A DNA stretch of 64,000 nt. Origin: Brachionus plicatilis. Lineage: Eukaryota > Rotifera > Eurotatoria > Ploima > Brachionidae. This document shows positions 14,501 to 24,790 of the stretch, in pieces. The DNA is taken from positions 836,935-900,934 of the forward strand of contig QEOQ01000486.1 in assembly GCA_010279815.1 (NCBI GenBank), given 5' to 3'. The notes under the pieces are model-generated. The model searched no databases, had not been told where the DNA came from, and was given only the letters and a program-made list of their open reading frames with translations. Every line of letters starts with the position of its first letter. The first letter of the stretch is position 1. The position numbers and the translations under genes are program-made.

Positions 14501-16322
14501 AATATGAAAAAACACATAAAAATTAAATTGTACATTCTACACAAAAGCAGTCATTACTATAATTATGGAATGTTTATCTCATTAATATCCATTAAATTTT
14601 TTGACGCATCATTCTATGTTTATATTATCTAAATACAAAAACGATTAGGTGTTTTTATCTTTTACAACTGTATTTTTATGGACTTATAGGAATTTTAACT
14701 CTTCAAGATTTTTTTAATCCAAAATATTAAATAATTTGCGTTTAATTATCTTTTTTGAAATTTTAATTAAGTATTTATGTTTTTTTTTCACTTTTTAGGA
14801 AGTTAATTTTTAAATTTTTGTGTGTTGTTTTTTGTTTTACACTTTTTTTAAGTTTATCTAACCTTCGCTAAAGGTATCGATCAGAAACGATGACCAACTT
14901 ATTCTAGTTTTAAAACCATTTTAGTGTTTTATCAGCAAGGAAAGTTGGTCAAAAGTCTTTATTTCAGAAAAAAATCATTTTCAATGTTTTATTGAAACGT
15001 AGATTAAAAATTAAATATCCAATTTCAATAAATATTTTGATTAAAAGAAAGTTTTAAATTACCAAAACCTTACAAACAATATACTCATATTGAATTAAGT
15101 ACCATACATTAAAAAACTATTCACAATTCTATCAAAATAGAGAAATTTTTCTAATTTCATTACACCTTTTATCTCTTTAAAATTAGATGCCCGAAACTAA
15201 AATAAAAATTTATCAAAAAATTGTCGGTACATATAATTATCGTAATTATAGTTATTTTGAACTTTTTAACAATATTAAAAAAGCCGAAAATTTTTTATCT
15301 TTTTTTAATACATGATTAAATATCTGAAAATGAAATAATTTTTGAAAAAAAAAAATAAATACACGAAAAAATTTCCCCATATCTCCTTAATTAATAAATT
15401 TTAAAATGATTTAAAACTTCACAGTTTAATTTATTAATTTTTTGTTTTAAACTTCAAATAAATAAATCAAATAAATAACTTTCAGAGGATTTTAAAAAAT
15501 TAAAATTATTCCAAATTTGCCCCATATTTATTCTAACCTGTGTACATAGAAATTTACTTGAATCAACTCGGCCAAGATTCATTAAAGATTTTATTCGACA
15601 ATTTTTTTAAGTTATATAGACAAAAAATAGTATTTAAGAATATTAATATTTAAATTAATTTCTTGAAAATCATACTGAAGAAGAATTTTTTTGTGTTTTA
15701 TCAGATAAATTAAAGCTGAATTAAAAAAATTATAAAAAAAATTAATTACCATTGATTAATTTGTTTAATGGAAAAATAAATCAAAGTTCTGACATGATTG
15801 GAAAATTCGTCTTGGCTGCTAATATTGCTTTTGAACCAGTCATCCACAAAATCTCGTATTAATAAATCAATTATTTTGTGCAATTCGTCATCGACCAGAT
15901 ACAAGCCACTAAGACTTGGTTTTATGCTCAAAAGATTAATTGACTTTTGGTCAAATTTAAGCGATGCAGAGTCCAAAGTTGATTCTGATGCCTCTTCGCT
16001 GAACTCAGTGGCATCTTTTTTGATAATTCCTGTTGAATTGTTAAATTTACTCCGAGAAGACTTTGAAAATTTAACAATTTCGCTTTCAATTGCAGAATTT
16101 TTTATTAAAAAAAGAATAAATCTTAAAAAAATTATAATTAAGCTGTTTTAAATCGTTGACTAATGCTTACCCGGAGACAGCAGCTAGGATATAAATCAAC
16201 TTTTGAAAGTGATTTATGATCAAATTAATCAGGATGAGGAAAAAATAGAACTTCACAAAAACTAATATGGTTATGTCATTTAATTTGATTTTGTTTATCA
16301 TTTCAAGCTTCAATTTTGCCAT
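8576..16322 (-). CDS. SNX13: Sorting nexin 13 (TM-PXA-RGS-PX-nexin C)
   Basis: I see 13 exons whose phases all agree: 16322-16171, 16121-15750, 13840-13557, 13509-13195, 13141-13020, 12722-12626, 12577-12363, 12314-11739, 10049-9945, 9892-9779, 9721-9455, 9391-9246 and 9194-8576 (TAA). They predict 1127 aa; human SNX13 is about 960. Domains in order: an N-terminal hydrophobic segment (residues ~16-50); PXA (from ~135, with LVDDELHKIIDLLIRDF, continuing INQCLKQIHWDNF across intron 2); RGS (~425-570, with HCFIEFMSKNN); PX (~651-785, with YRRFNDFHDFH and LPGKSF); nexin C (~880-1025, with DEIFDLKEKNQWLR and WPQGVLSEA). SNX13 is a membrane-tethered endosomal/ER-contact protein whose RGS domain is reported to act on G-alpha-s. 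Assignment to SNX13 rather than SNX25 rests on the nexin C wording and is inference. The ORF reads through the donor of intron 8, a trap for gene finders. Confidence 0.9.
10551..10764. repeat. Short inverted-repeat MITE in SNX13 intron 8
   Basis: Two arms of about 62 bp (10553-10614 and 10700-10762) are near-perfect reverse complements, sharing CAAAACATGTTCTGT, AATTGTAGC and GTACCACCA, around a loop of about 85 bp. The 1.7 kb intron (10050-11738) has no coding role. The sharply higher GC of the arms compared with the surrounding intron supports an inserted element. No target duplication was convincingly identified. Confidence 0.7.
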
Positions 16323-18064
16323 TTTAATTGCGTCCGCATTTACATTTTAAGATAATTTCTAAAGCAAACATTAAATGAGTAATCGACGAATTCTTGTTAT
16401 TTTTCCATATGCTTTAGGAAACTTTGGTATTTTTTGAATGAATTTTGCTAAATAATTGCATAATTTGAAATATTTTTTATGATCATGACATAATAATAAT
16501 ATATTGAGATTTTATTCTAGTTAAAATTAATGATTACAGAGGCAGTTGAAATTTTGAATCCTATTATGAAAATGTTAATGTGAAAATAGAAAAATATTGA
16601 AGTATGGAATGCGTGTCTGATTACTCCGAAGAATAAGAAGCAGAAAACAATTTGTTTATTTGTTTTTGAAAAGTTTGCTGAAATATCGATTATTATTTAG
16701 AGTTTTGACATTTTTGAGAAAAAAATTGAGTATTTTTTTTCAAGCTTGATTAAAAAAATTTAGAATTATTTGCTTTTATTCTTAAGGTCACCTAGTTTTG
16801 AATTTTTCTTTAAAATATTCAGCCGATTTTAAATTAGATTGTAAATTTTGTACTTTTTGGATCATGTTTACAATTTTTGCTAAATTTTTTCATAATTTCT
16901 TTCTTGAAAGAAAAAAACATAGGAATTTTGATGAATAAAGTACAGTTTTATCATTTTTATTTTAATTATTTTTATTGATTCAAGCCTTATAGGCAAAAAT
17001 ATATAAAAAGTACTCAAAAATATGGAAATAAAATAAATTTAAAAAATTTATATTTGAATTTTTAGAAAAGTCTGTCATGACTTTGACTTATACTTGTGAA
17101 TTAAAGCCAACTCTGAACTAAATCTTGATAAAAAAGAACAAAAACAAAAATAATTTTTTTATATACGACGATTTATTTATATTTTCAAAAAGGGTTTCGA
17201 TCGGTTTCGTAGACCTATGTCTCTTCTCCAGGCTAAAAATTTTAATAATTTCAAATAATTAAAATTAAAACAAAAATAATAAATAAATAAATCCTATTAA
17301 AATTCATTTAAACTTATTTTGTTATTTCTTACTAAATGTTTATTTCCTGAAAAACTAATTTGTACATTTCTTTTCCTCGACTCTTCTCCAACTCTTCTTC
17401 TTCCTTTCCTCAACTTTTGCTTTCCTTTCCTAAGAGTTAAAGAAAAGAATAGTCGAGGAAAATAAAAGTTAAGAAAAGGAAGAGGAAGAGTTGAAGAAGA
17501 GTCGAAGAACAAAATGCCTACAAGTTACTTTTAATTTATACTGTATCTAATTATCTGCTTGATTCCCTATTTTAGCAACTCAATTATATTTTTTATTAAA
17601 AAATTTTATAATTAAATAAAGTATTAGTTTTTTATTTCTTTTTTTGTTCCAAAATTGTATTGGATCTAGTAGATCAATAAAATATCATTTAAAATTTTAT
17701 ATAGACAACAAAATTCATCGTTAATTTCTTATCGGTAATTTGAATAGCAAATTTTACTTTAAATATTCCCATTTTTTTGTAAAAATTATCCTTAAGAAGT
17801 AAAAATCAGGCTTTTGTCACAAGATGTTTTTAAGTATAATTTTAAAGGATTTTTATTTGGATTTAATTTTTTCGAAATTAAATTAACTAAATTATAAAAA
17901 AAAAAGCTAAAATCAATAAAGATCTAGCTTTTGAGTATTTTTAATGAAAAATTAATTTCTAAAATTTTTAATTTTATGCAAAGATTGTAAAGTTGAACAA
18001 AAATACTCTCAATTTAGAATTTGATATTTTAAATAAATAATAGTTTTTGAGCTGATGTTTCTTT
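16323..18064. other. Intergenic DNA between SNX13 and U3
   Basis: I see no gene. It contains a GC-richer motif at about 17190-17232 and a polypyrimidine/polypurine hairpin at 17365-17515, listed separately. The last 60 bases before 18065 should hold the snRNA-type promoter (PSE) of the U3 gene, but I cannot define the element by eye. Confidence 0.5.
17365..17515. repeat. Polypyrimidine/polypurine hairpin
   Basis: A C/T-rich arm (about 17365-17425, with CCTCGACTCTTCTCC and CTCTTCTTCTTCC) is followed by its imperfect purine-rich complement (about 17450-17510, with GGAAGAGGAAGAGTTGAAG). The TCGACTCTTCT unit also recurs inverted within the arm. Read on the minus strand the segment is an open frame rich in Arg/Lys/Ser, but this follows from the composition and I do not call a gene. 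Confidence 0.6.
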
Positions 18065-18290
18065 AAGATCATACTTTTAGGGATCATTTCTATAGTATGT
18101 ATCGCCCGAGCAATGTCTAACCATTGCCGAACGCTTTAACCCACGATGATGAGTGAAAGCGAACTTGCCTGAGCGCGAAACCGATATTGATGGTTGTTTT
18201 CAGTTTTGGAAACTTGGCCGTCAATCATTGATGAACGTTCACGGATAGCTTTAGTCTAACTGCTGAGGACAAGTTTGCATTCCGAGTGGT
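18065..18290 (+). ncRNA. U3 small nucleolar RNA
   Basis: The 5' end matches the universally conserved U3 start: AAGATCATACTTTTAGGGAT followed by CATTTCTATAGT, compared with the vertebrate AAGACTATACTTTCAGGGAT. This is the part that pairs with the pre-rRNA 5' ETS and 18S (boxes GAC, A', A). Downstream come a box C'-like GATGATGAGTG, a box B-like GAGCGCGAAACCGAT, box C in CAATCATTGATGAACG, and the terminal stem ending GAGTGGT as in other U3 RNAs. U3 is the C/D-class snoRNA that directs early 18S processing in the SSU processome. The position expected for box D (consensus CTGA) reads CCGA, a variant or a decayed site. Length of 226 nt is normal for an animal U3. It could be one of several copies or a pseudogene. 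Confidence 0.93.
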
Positions 18291-18585
18291 TTATTTAATA
18301 TTAAAAAGAAAAAAAAAGCAAAAATTTTTGACAAATTCTTTATTAAATAGAAAAATATAAAAATAATTTTCAGATGTTTTTATTCTTATTAATCAAATAA
18401 AATTAAAAATGACTTTTTAAACAAATTTTTTCGGTTATCTTTATAAATCAATCACAATTTTGATACTTAGCACAAACATAAATCCTATTAAACTAAAAAA
18501 AAAAAACCTTTTTAAACTCATCAAATTTTAAATTAACATCTTAGTCTATGTCTCGTTTTATTTTAGTTTTATTAATCTGATCATG

Positions 18586-18590
18586 AAAAA
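18586..18590 (-). terminator. RNA polymerase III terminator of tRNA-Arg
   Basis: A run of five T on the minus strand lies three bases after the tRNA 3' end, matching the minimal Pol III termination signal. Confidence 0.75.
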
Positions 18591-18593
18591 GAT

Positions 18594-18666
18594 CACCCCC
18601 AGAGGGGATCGAACCCTCGACCTATGGATTAGAAGTCCATCGCGCTATCCACTGCGCTATGGGGGC
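18594..18666 (-). tRNA. tRNA-Arg, anticodon UCU
   Basis: The minus strand folds into a standard 73-nt cloverleaf: acceptor GCCCCCA pairing with TGGGGGT, D arm with AGCGCAGTGGATAGCGC, anticodon stem ATGGA/TCCAT around loop CTTCTAA (anticodon TCT, reading AGA), variable loop AGGTC, and T arm GAGGG-TTCGATC-CCCTC. The A box and B box (GGTTCGATCC) are intact, so it should be transcribed by Pol III. No intron is present, whereas tRNA-Arg(UCU) has one in several animals. It is 303 bp from U3 and convergent with it. Confidence 0.97.
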
Positions 18667-18779
18667 TTATATTTTACAATCACATTTTTTATTTTTATTA
18701 TTAATTTTCTTGAAAATTAAATTTTAATTTCCAAATTAAATTTTTTTTAAATTTTTATTAAGTAAAAAAAATTTAAGCA

Positions 18780-18990
18780 AAACTTGCCATTTGGACCATT
18801 TGAATCAATTCATGAACAAAATACAAGAGGACTTGGGTAAAAGTTTGAAAACCAAAAGTTGCACTAAACTTACCTACACCAACTAAGCATGTTAAACAAT
18901 GAGATTCATGATGAAATTGATGACTTCAGTGACATGACATCTAAGACTTTAAAGGAAACCAATCAAGTTAATAATGAAAAAAAATAGTCA
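18780..18990 (+). pseudogene. Coding-like fragment of unknown origin
   Basis: About 200 bp has codon-like composition in a very AT-rich setting. One frame reads CHLDHLNQFMNKIQEDLGK before a stop near 18894. A second frame then reads MLNNEIHDEIDDFSDMTSKT before a stop near 18987. The amphipathic heptad flavour resembles a SNARE or coiled-coil protein, but I cannot name a family. The frame change and absence of splice sites suggest a decayed insertion or processed pseudogene. Confidence 0.25.
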
Positions 18991-19579
18991 GTTTATTATT
19001 AATTGTAAAAAATTACCGGAACATTTTGAATTTTGGTTAAAATAAAATATTCAAAAATGGGCTTCGAAAGTGGTTGATTTTCTGAATTTTTAAACCAAAT
19101 TTAACGAAAGACATCAACGAATTTTTATTTCAATAAAGCAATTATTAGAATTTTTTGAAAAAATTAAAAAACAATTTTTTTTTTTAATAATGCAATAAAA
19201 ACTTTTCTTTTATTGAAATGTTTTATTACAATTATCTATTGCGTAAAATTACGTTTAAAATAAAATAAAATACAAACAAATTTTATATTTTTGAAACAAT
19301 ACATCTTTTGAATTTTTCTCTTTAACTTTAATAATTTTTGAAAATTTGGTTGTTCCTTCAAATATAAAATCATACAAATTCTATAATTAATCAATTTTTA
19401 TTGAAAATATTTTTATCCTCATGAATAAAATATTTACGGTAAGGCCAAAGAGAATTTTTGGGCCCATCAAAATTTTGAATTGTAAATTTTTTTATAAAAA
19501 TAAGGTTAAACAAATGTATTTTTTGATTTCAGAGACTAAGCAAAAAGTTAAATTGTTAATGAGAAATTTGGACCAAAAA

Positions 19580-19950
19580 TCGGTTTTGTGAAATTCAGTA
19601 CAAAATGATAAAAAGAACAGAAAAAAATCTAAAAAAAATTAAATAAATTTTTTTCTAATAGTTTAAAATTAATTATGTGAACGCAGAATGGTGCAAAATT
19701 CAGAGTTGCATCAAATATCAAAATCTGCTAAATTTGCAGAGTTAAGCAAAAATTAATTTTCAATATAATCGAGCGTAGTGCATTTTGCAGAGATATTGCA
19801 CAACATTAGCAGACTTTTACAGTTGATGCAACTTTGAATGTTACACCATTCTGCATTCACAGCATTAATTTTAAACTTTTAGAAAAAAAGTTATTTAATT
19901 TTTTTGCATTTTTTTCTGTTCTTTAGTACTGAACTTCACAAAACCCCAAA
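19580..19950. repeat. Long inverted-repeat MITE with GGTTTTGTGAA termini
   Basis: The left arm starts GGTTTTGTGAAATTCAGTAC and the right arm, read on the minus strand, starts GGGGTTTTGTGAAGTTCAGT. Complementarity continues inwards through AAAGAACAGAAAAAA, the GAATGGTG segment and GTTGCATCAA to a loop near 19745-19775 containing TTGCAGAG and TTTTGCAGAG. There is no coding potential. The termini resemble those of the element at 44489-44858. Confidence 0.75.
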
Positions 19951-20595
19951 AATCTTGGTGTTACAGTTATGGGAAGACATTCAAACTTAACTTTATGGTA
20001 AAAAAAGGCATTTTATTAAAATATTGGCTGAAACTTAACTAAAATTAATCACAATAATTAAAATAATATTATTTAATTGTAGCTTAAAGTCTTAGCAATC
20101 TATAAAGTAGTCGATTATAATGACAAGTCTTTGCAATCGTAAGTTATAAGCAATTGAAGACAATCAGCTTTTATGATCCGGTTAACTTTCATGTCCTGTT
20201 GCCAAAAGAAGATGAAATTCAGAATTTTTAATTTTAAATATTCTGAAAAATTATTAAAAAAATATTTTCAAAAATTGCCAAAAAATAAAATAAGCTACAA
20301 AATAAACTTATTTTTGATCCAGACAATTTTTTTTCCAGTTAGCTAGTATATCTAAATAAAAAGTCATAAATTTAAATTTGCAAAAAAATTTTCTTTTATT
20401 ATATCATTTAAGAATCAAACAAATGAAAACAAATTTTTAGACTGAATATTTCTAGACTTAAGAAGAAACGCTTAGAATTAATTCCTAAAATTTCTGTCCA
20501 AAATATCTTTGTTTTCAATTTATTAAATAATTGTCAATTAATTATTCAAAATTTTTTAGATTTTATTTAGTATTTTTGAGCTTAAATCGCTAAAA
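19951..20595. other. Intergenic DNA upstream of the UEV gene
   Basis: AT-rich sequence with no open frame or RNA I recognise. The promoter of the plus-strand UEV gene must lie here, but no specific element could be defined. Confidence 0.5.
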
Positions 20596-21136
20596 ATGGC
20601 TGGTTCAAATTGTGGTCCAAGTAAGACAAGTAAAATTAATTAACCCTAATAATTTTTTGACTGGTTACCAATAGTGATCCCGAGAAGCTTCAAGCTGCTA
20701 GAAGAACTAGAAGACGGTCAAAAAGGCTGCTCAGATGGAACGGTTTCTTGGGGATTAGATGACGAGAACGACATGACTTTGAGCCGATGGAACGGCATGA
20801 TTATCGGACCACCAAGGGTATTGTGTCAAAATAATCTTGCTAAAACCCAAGCTCTAAACTATTTTGTTTTAGACCACATTCGAAAATCGAATGTACAGTT
20901 TGAAGATTGAAACAGGTCCAAAGTATCCAGAGGAACCACCAATTTTAAAATTTACAACAAAAATTAACATGACAGGAGTAGATAAAAATGGCGATGTGGA
21001 TCGAAAGCATTTTCAGATCCTTTCCAAATGGCAGCGAAATTACACAATCAAGCACGTACTTCAAGACATCCGAAAATCGATGACCTTAAAGGAAAATCTA
21101 AAGCTTTCACAACCCCCAGAGGGCAGCATGTATTAA
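20596..21136 (+). CDS. UBE2V: Ubiquitin E2 variant (UEV1/MMS2 type)
   Basis: Three exons (20596-20620, 20675-20817, 20873-21136) join in phase to a 143-aa protein; human UBE2V2 has 145. The short first exon ends at donor GTAAGA and gives the initiator ATG, and the codon spanning intron 1 happens to be another ATG. The UEV fold is clear: [53 protein letters not shown] and the C-terminal KLSQPPEG. The position of the E2 catalytic cysteine is not a Cys, as in all UEVs. The protein partners Ubc13 to build Lys63-linked ubiquitin chains in post-replication repair and NF-kB-type signalling. Whether it corresponds to V1 or V2 cannot be told. It is convergent with the next gene, with 147 bp between the stop codons. 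Confidence 0.96.
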
Positions 21137-21283
21137 AGTATCAAATGGGCAGTTCGTATTTAGTAATTAAGATATGTTTTTTTTTTGTACAAGGCTTTAT
21201 TGCGTCTTTAAAAAATATTGAAAGCTTTTATTAATTTTGATCATTAATTTAAGAAAAAATTTAATAAAATTTATCAAAAAAGT

Positions 21284-21699
21284 CTAGTTTGCTTCATTTG
21301 GCTCTTTCCATACTGATTCAACTCCATATAAATCAGGTCTCATCTTTCTAATAAATTTGTAAATGGGCATATCAAAAATTTTCTGGTCCACTTCAAAATT
21401 TGGATTATTGTTGTTCAACCTGTACTTTAAGTGGTAGAATATTCTTTTTAAATCGGCTTGGGTTCTGTGATACGAGCTGAAATAGTATACCACAAATTTG
21501 TACAAAAACTCATCGTCATAATCTTAAAATAAGTGTTAAATTTTTAATCAAAGACATTCAATATTCTCTTACTGAAAGCTTTTAAAAACGAAGATAAAAA
21601 TACAAAACGAGCGTCCTGATCACTTAAAGGCTCGTGTTCATAATTGTTTGCGTTAATGTTAAAGATTGTTATCAAAATTAGAATTAAAAAATACTTCAT
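21284..21699 (-). CDS. Small secreted protein of unknown function
   Basis: Two exons, 21699-21573 and 21522-21284, join in phase through a 50-nt GTAAGA...AAG intron to give 121 aa. The N-terminus (MKYFLILILITIFNINAN) is a typical signal peptide with likely cleavage after about residue 17-18. The mature part has acidic and aromatic character with YDDEFLYKFVVYYFSSY and ends WKEPNEAN. It has no Cys pairs, so it is not a classic Cys-rich toxin or antimicrobial peptide. I do not recognise a family. The consistent phase, canonical splice sites and signal peptide make it a real gene. Confidence 0.75.
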
Positions 21700-23200
21700 T
21701 TTCTTAGTTTTATCTTTAGAGATTTATAATTATTTATTAGTATCATTTATACCACACTTATTCACATATTAAGGCGAAATTGAATTAAATTTTTTTAAAA
21801 AACCAAATAAATGATGGATTTTAAAATAATTTAATGAGCCATAGATTTTTTGAAAAAAAGGGGTCTTCTAAGGATTTAATTTCACATGTGGTAGCAAATT
21901 TTAGAGAGATAAAAAAATTAAATTTTCAAGGGAGCAAAAAACAGAAACCTTAACTTAATTTGATATTTTGATTTTTCGATAAAAATTACAGGGAATTTTT
22001 TCCTAAATTCATACTCATGGACCTTTTAAGATTAGCATTTCTATCATTAAGGAGATAAAAATCATTTTTATTGAAAATTTTTACTTATTCCATTAAAAAA
22101 AAAAAAAAAATTTTAATAAAGTTCCAAATGACTTTAATCGGATTTAAATTAATTAGAAATAAAACTTGAAATTTATTCTTAAAAAAGATTAAATTTGGAA
22201 CCATTCTTTCCTTTTAGTCTATTTAAAAAAAATAATAGAATTCAAATACAGAATTTAAATCAGGATTTAAAATTGATTTTATGGCGGATGATTAATTTTT
22301 TTATTTTAGTTTTAAAGAAATTAAAGAAATAAAAATTATTAGTTAATAAAAATAACACTAGCATAAGGTACTTTATTTATTGTATAAAATTCTGTTAAAA
22401 CTCATCAAAACTTTGTTTAGTTTACTAAAGTTAAATTAATTTAAAAAGCAGATGCCATCATGCCAATAGTGTTGAATCTTAAAATTGAATTTAAAAGATT
22501 GTTTATGACTATGAATTGAAGCCTAATTTCAAACGAACTCTAAGATTTTCTAAGAAGCATCAAATTTTCAAGATTTCTAATCAGTTTGATTTAGTTTAAG
22601 TTCTAGACATATTCTTCAAAACTTTTTTCAGATGTTGTCTATGATTTTGTGTGTTAATCATTATTAGTTAAGTTTATTTTTAACAAGGTTTTTAAAAGAT
22701 TAGACTTTATTCTTCTATTATCATACTCTATTTTATTACTGTCACTATAAATGTATTTTGACTTAGGTGCTTTGCATCCAAATTTATTCTCGAGGAAGAT
22801 ATCATTATTTTTTTAATTATTGAATTGAACTGTTTTTAAATAATTAAATGAAAAGAAAATATACTTAGTCAAGATAATTCACCAAACTTAAGGACAATCT
22901 ATCAAAAATCAATATAAAAAATTATCAAATTACTTTTTTGCAGAATTATAAAATTTTTTTAAATTTTTTATCAAATTTTATTTTCAAGAATAAAATGAAT
23001 TCGAGCAAAATATTTTAGTCAAAGAATACTGGCGAGTTGAGAAAAAAAATACTGAAATTTTAAAAAGCAATCGATAGCGCTGAATATCTTCTGCAATAAT
23101 TTATACTTAAGTTAAAAGTATTTTCGTTCCATAATTGGAACAAGTAGTGCCTCAAAGATAAGTTCCCTAAAAACACAACTAATTTATTTTTCATCTTAAA
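21700..23200. other. Intergenic DNA, nothing recognised
   Basis: AT-rich sequence upstream of the secreted-protein gene. No open frame above chance, no RNA and no clear repeat termini on either strand. Confidence 0.5.
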
Positions 23201-23545
23201 AATCTTCTACCCGAGCACACAGGGAACATTTCTCATTTTTTTTTTAGCTTTTTATATTAAAGCTTTACTTTAAAAATATGTATTAAAGTTTTTAGATAAA
23301 TTGAATAAAAAAGTTTTTTAATACAAATGTAAAATTGAATGAAAAAATCCTTTTTTTGGTAAACTAGATGGGACCCCATTGCCACACAATTATAAAATTA
23401 ATTTTTTATAAAAAAAATCCTACTAATGTCAGCAAAAAATAAACCAAACCGAAAAAAATATATATTAGTAAAGTAAAGCTTTAATAAAATAAACAAAAAG
23501 AAAACTTTTGAAATGTTCCCTGAAACCGTGGGTAGAAAATTCAAA
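23201..23545. repeat. Inverted-repeat MITE
   Basis: The left arm (about 23201-23275: CTTCTACCCGAGCACACAGG, AACATTTCTC, TTAAAGCTTTACTTTA) matches the reverse complement of the right arm (about 23475-23545: TTCTACCCACGGTTTCAGGG, AACATTTC, TTAAAGCTTTACTTTA). The loop is AT-rich with no coding potential. Confidence 0.65.
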
Positions 23546-24307
23546 ACATGAGAACTAAATTACAGTATTTTGAAAAAGTTAAGAAAAGCTTGATTTTTTT
23601 TACCTCTATTTTGATTTCAACTGTTATAGTAAGGGTTCAGATTATAATTTTGAGACAATTTATTTTCGCTTAAATTCTTAATTCTCTTAGATTAAAATTT
23701 AAAAAATCTTGATTTAAATAAAAGATTTAAATCCGTTGATTTGTTTTTCTAATTGAACAAAGACTTTCCTAATCATTCATTTTTTTTGTAAAAATTAAAA
23801 AATAGTTAAGGATTTTTTTGTTTTTCCTTTGCAACAAGCTCAATCCCTCAAAAACATATTTTATTTGGGACCCATTATAAAAATAATTAAAAAAAAATCG
23901 TTTGATAAAATTAAAAAAAAAACTATCACTTTTAAAACCAAAATCTTCATTCAAACTCCTAAGCGTTGTCATATTTTTAACAGTACAGAATAGGAGCTAT
24001 TATTCTTCATCAAAGTGAAAAATAATATCCAAAAATTTGAATTGTTCAAAACAGCTCTAAATCATGTATAAAGACCTTTTTAGATCAATTTTTAAACTTC
24101 AAATTTTTTAAAACGACCGAAAAGCATGGGACTCTCTGGTAAGATAAAGATTATTAGAAAGAAAACTCAATTGAAAATATTCGATTCGAAAACCAAGGTT
24201 AGCAAAAAAATTAAAAAAAAAAAAACAGAAAAAATTTCTGTCTGAATGTTAAATAATGGAGCAACTAACCTAAATGGAGAAAAATAATGTTCAGAGATAA
24301 ATGAGCA

Positions 24308-24790
24308 TTGAGGGAGATAACAGAAAAAACAGAGCTAGGAAGGAAGTGGTTCTATTGGAATTTGGTGCAGTATGAGCCTTTGTGGTCTAGGAATTTTTTT
24401 ATATTTTTTTACAAAAGGCTTAATTCTCAGAAATATGTTGATATCTTAGGAAATAACTTACTTTCATCAAAAGAAATGCTAAGAGAAGATAAGGCTTTCA
24501 AATTCGAAAGAGACAGTGGCCCTAGCTATCGGGCCAGATAAGTGAAGGAATGATTCCTAGAGCAAAATATTGAAGTCTTATCTTGACCTGCAAACAGTTC
24601 AGATCGTTATTCCATTGAAAATTTACTTGGCTCGATAAAGCGATTGCCATAAAAGAACCATGGTCATGGTGTAAGCTGAAAGATATTGTCTCAAGTATTG
24701 TTAATACTTGAAGTACCAAAACGTATGTGTGTACCAAAAAAAATTTTTGAGAGCTAAGCAGACTTTATGCCAAATATAAACTATAAAAAT
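24308..24790 (+). pseudogene. Tc1/mariner-like transposase relic
   Basis: A single plus-strand frame reads YVDILGNNLLSS, then FERDSGPSYRAR (counterpart of the FQQDNAPCHTAR block with the second catalytic Asp), then VKE, FLEQNIEVLS, and finally PANSSDRYSIENLLGSIKRL (counterpart of WPAQSPDLNPIENLWG-LKR with the third acidic residue region). The frame is interrupted by TAA at 24539 and by two TGA codons exactly where the family has Trp (VKEW and SWPA), consistent with TGG-to-TGA decay. The upstream catalytic block and N-terminal HTH are missing or unrecognisable, and no inverted repeats were identified. It is dead and old. Confidence 0.75.
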
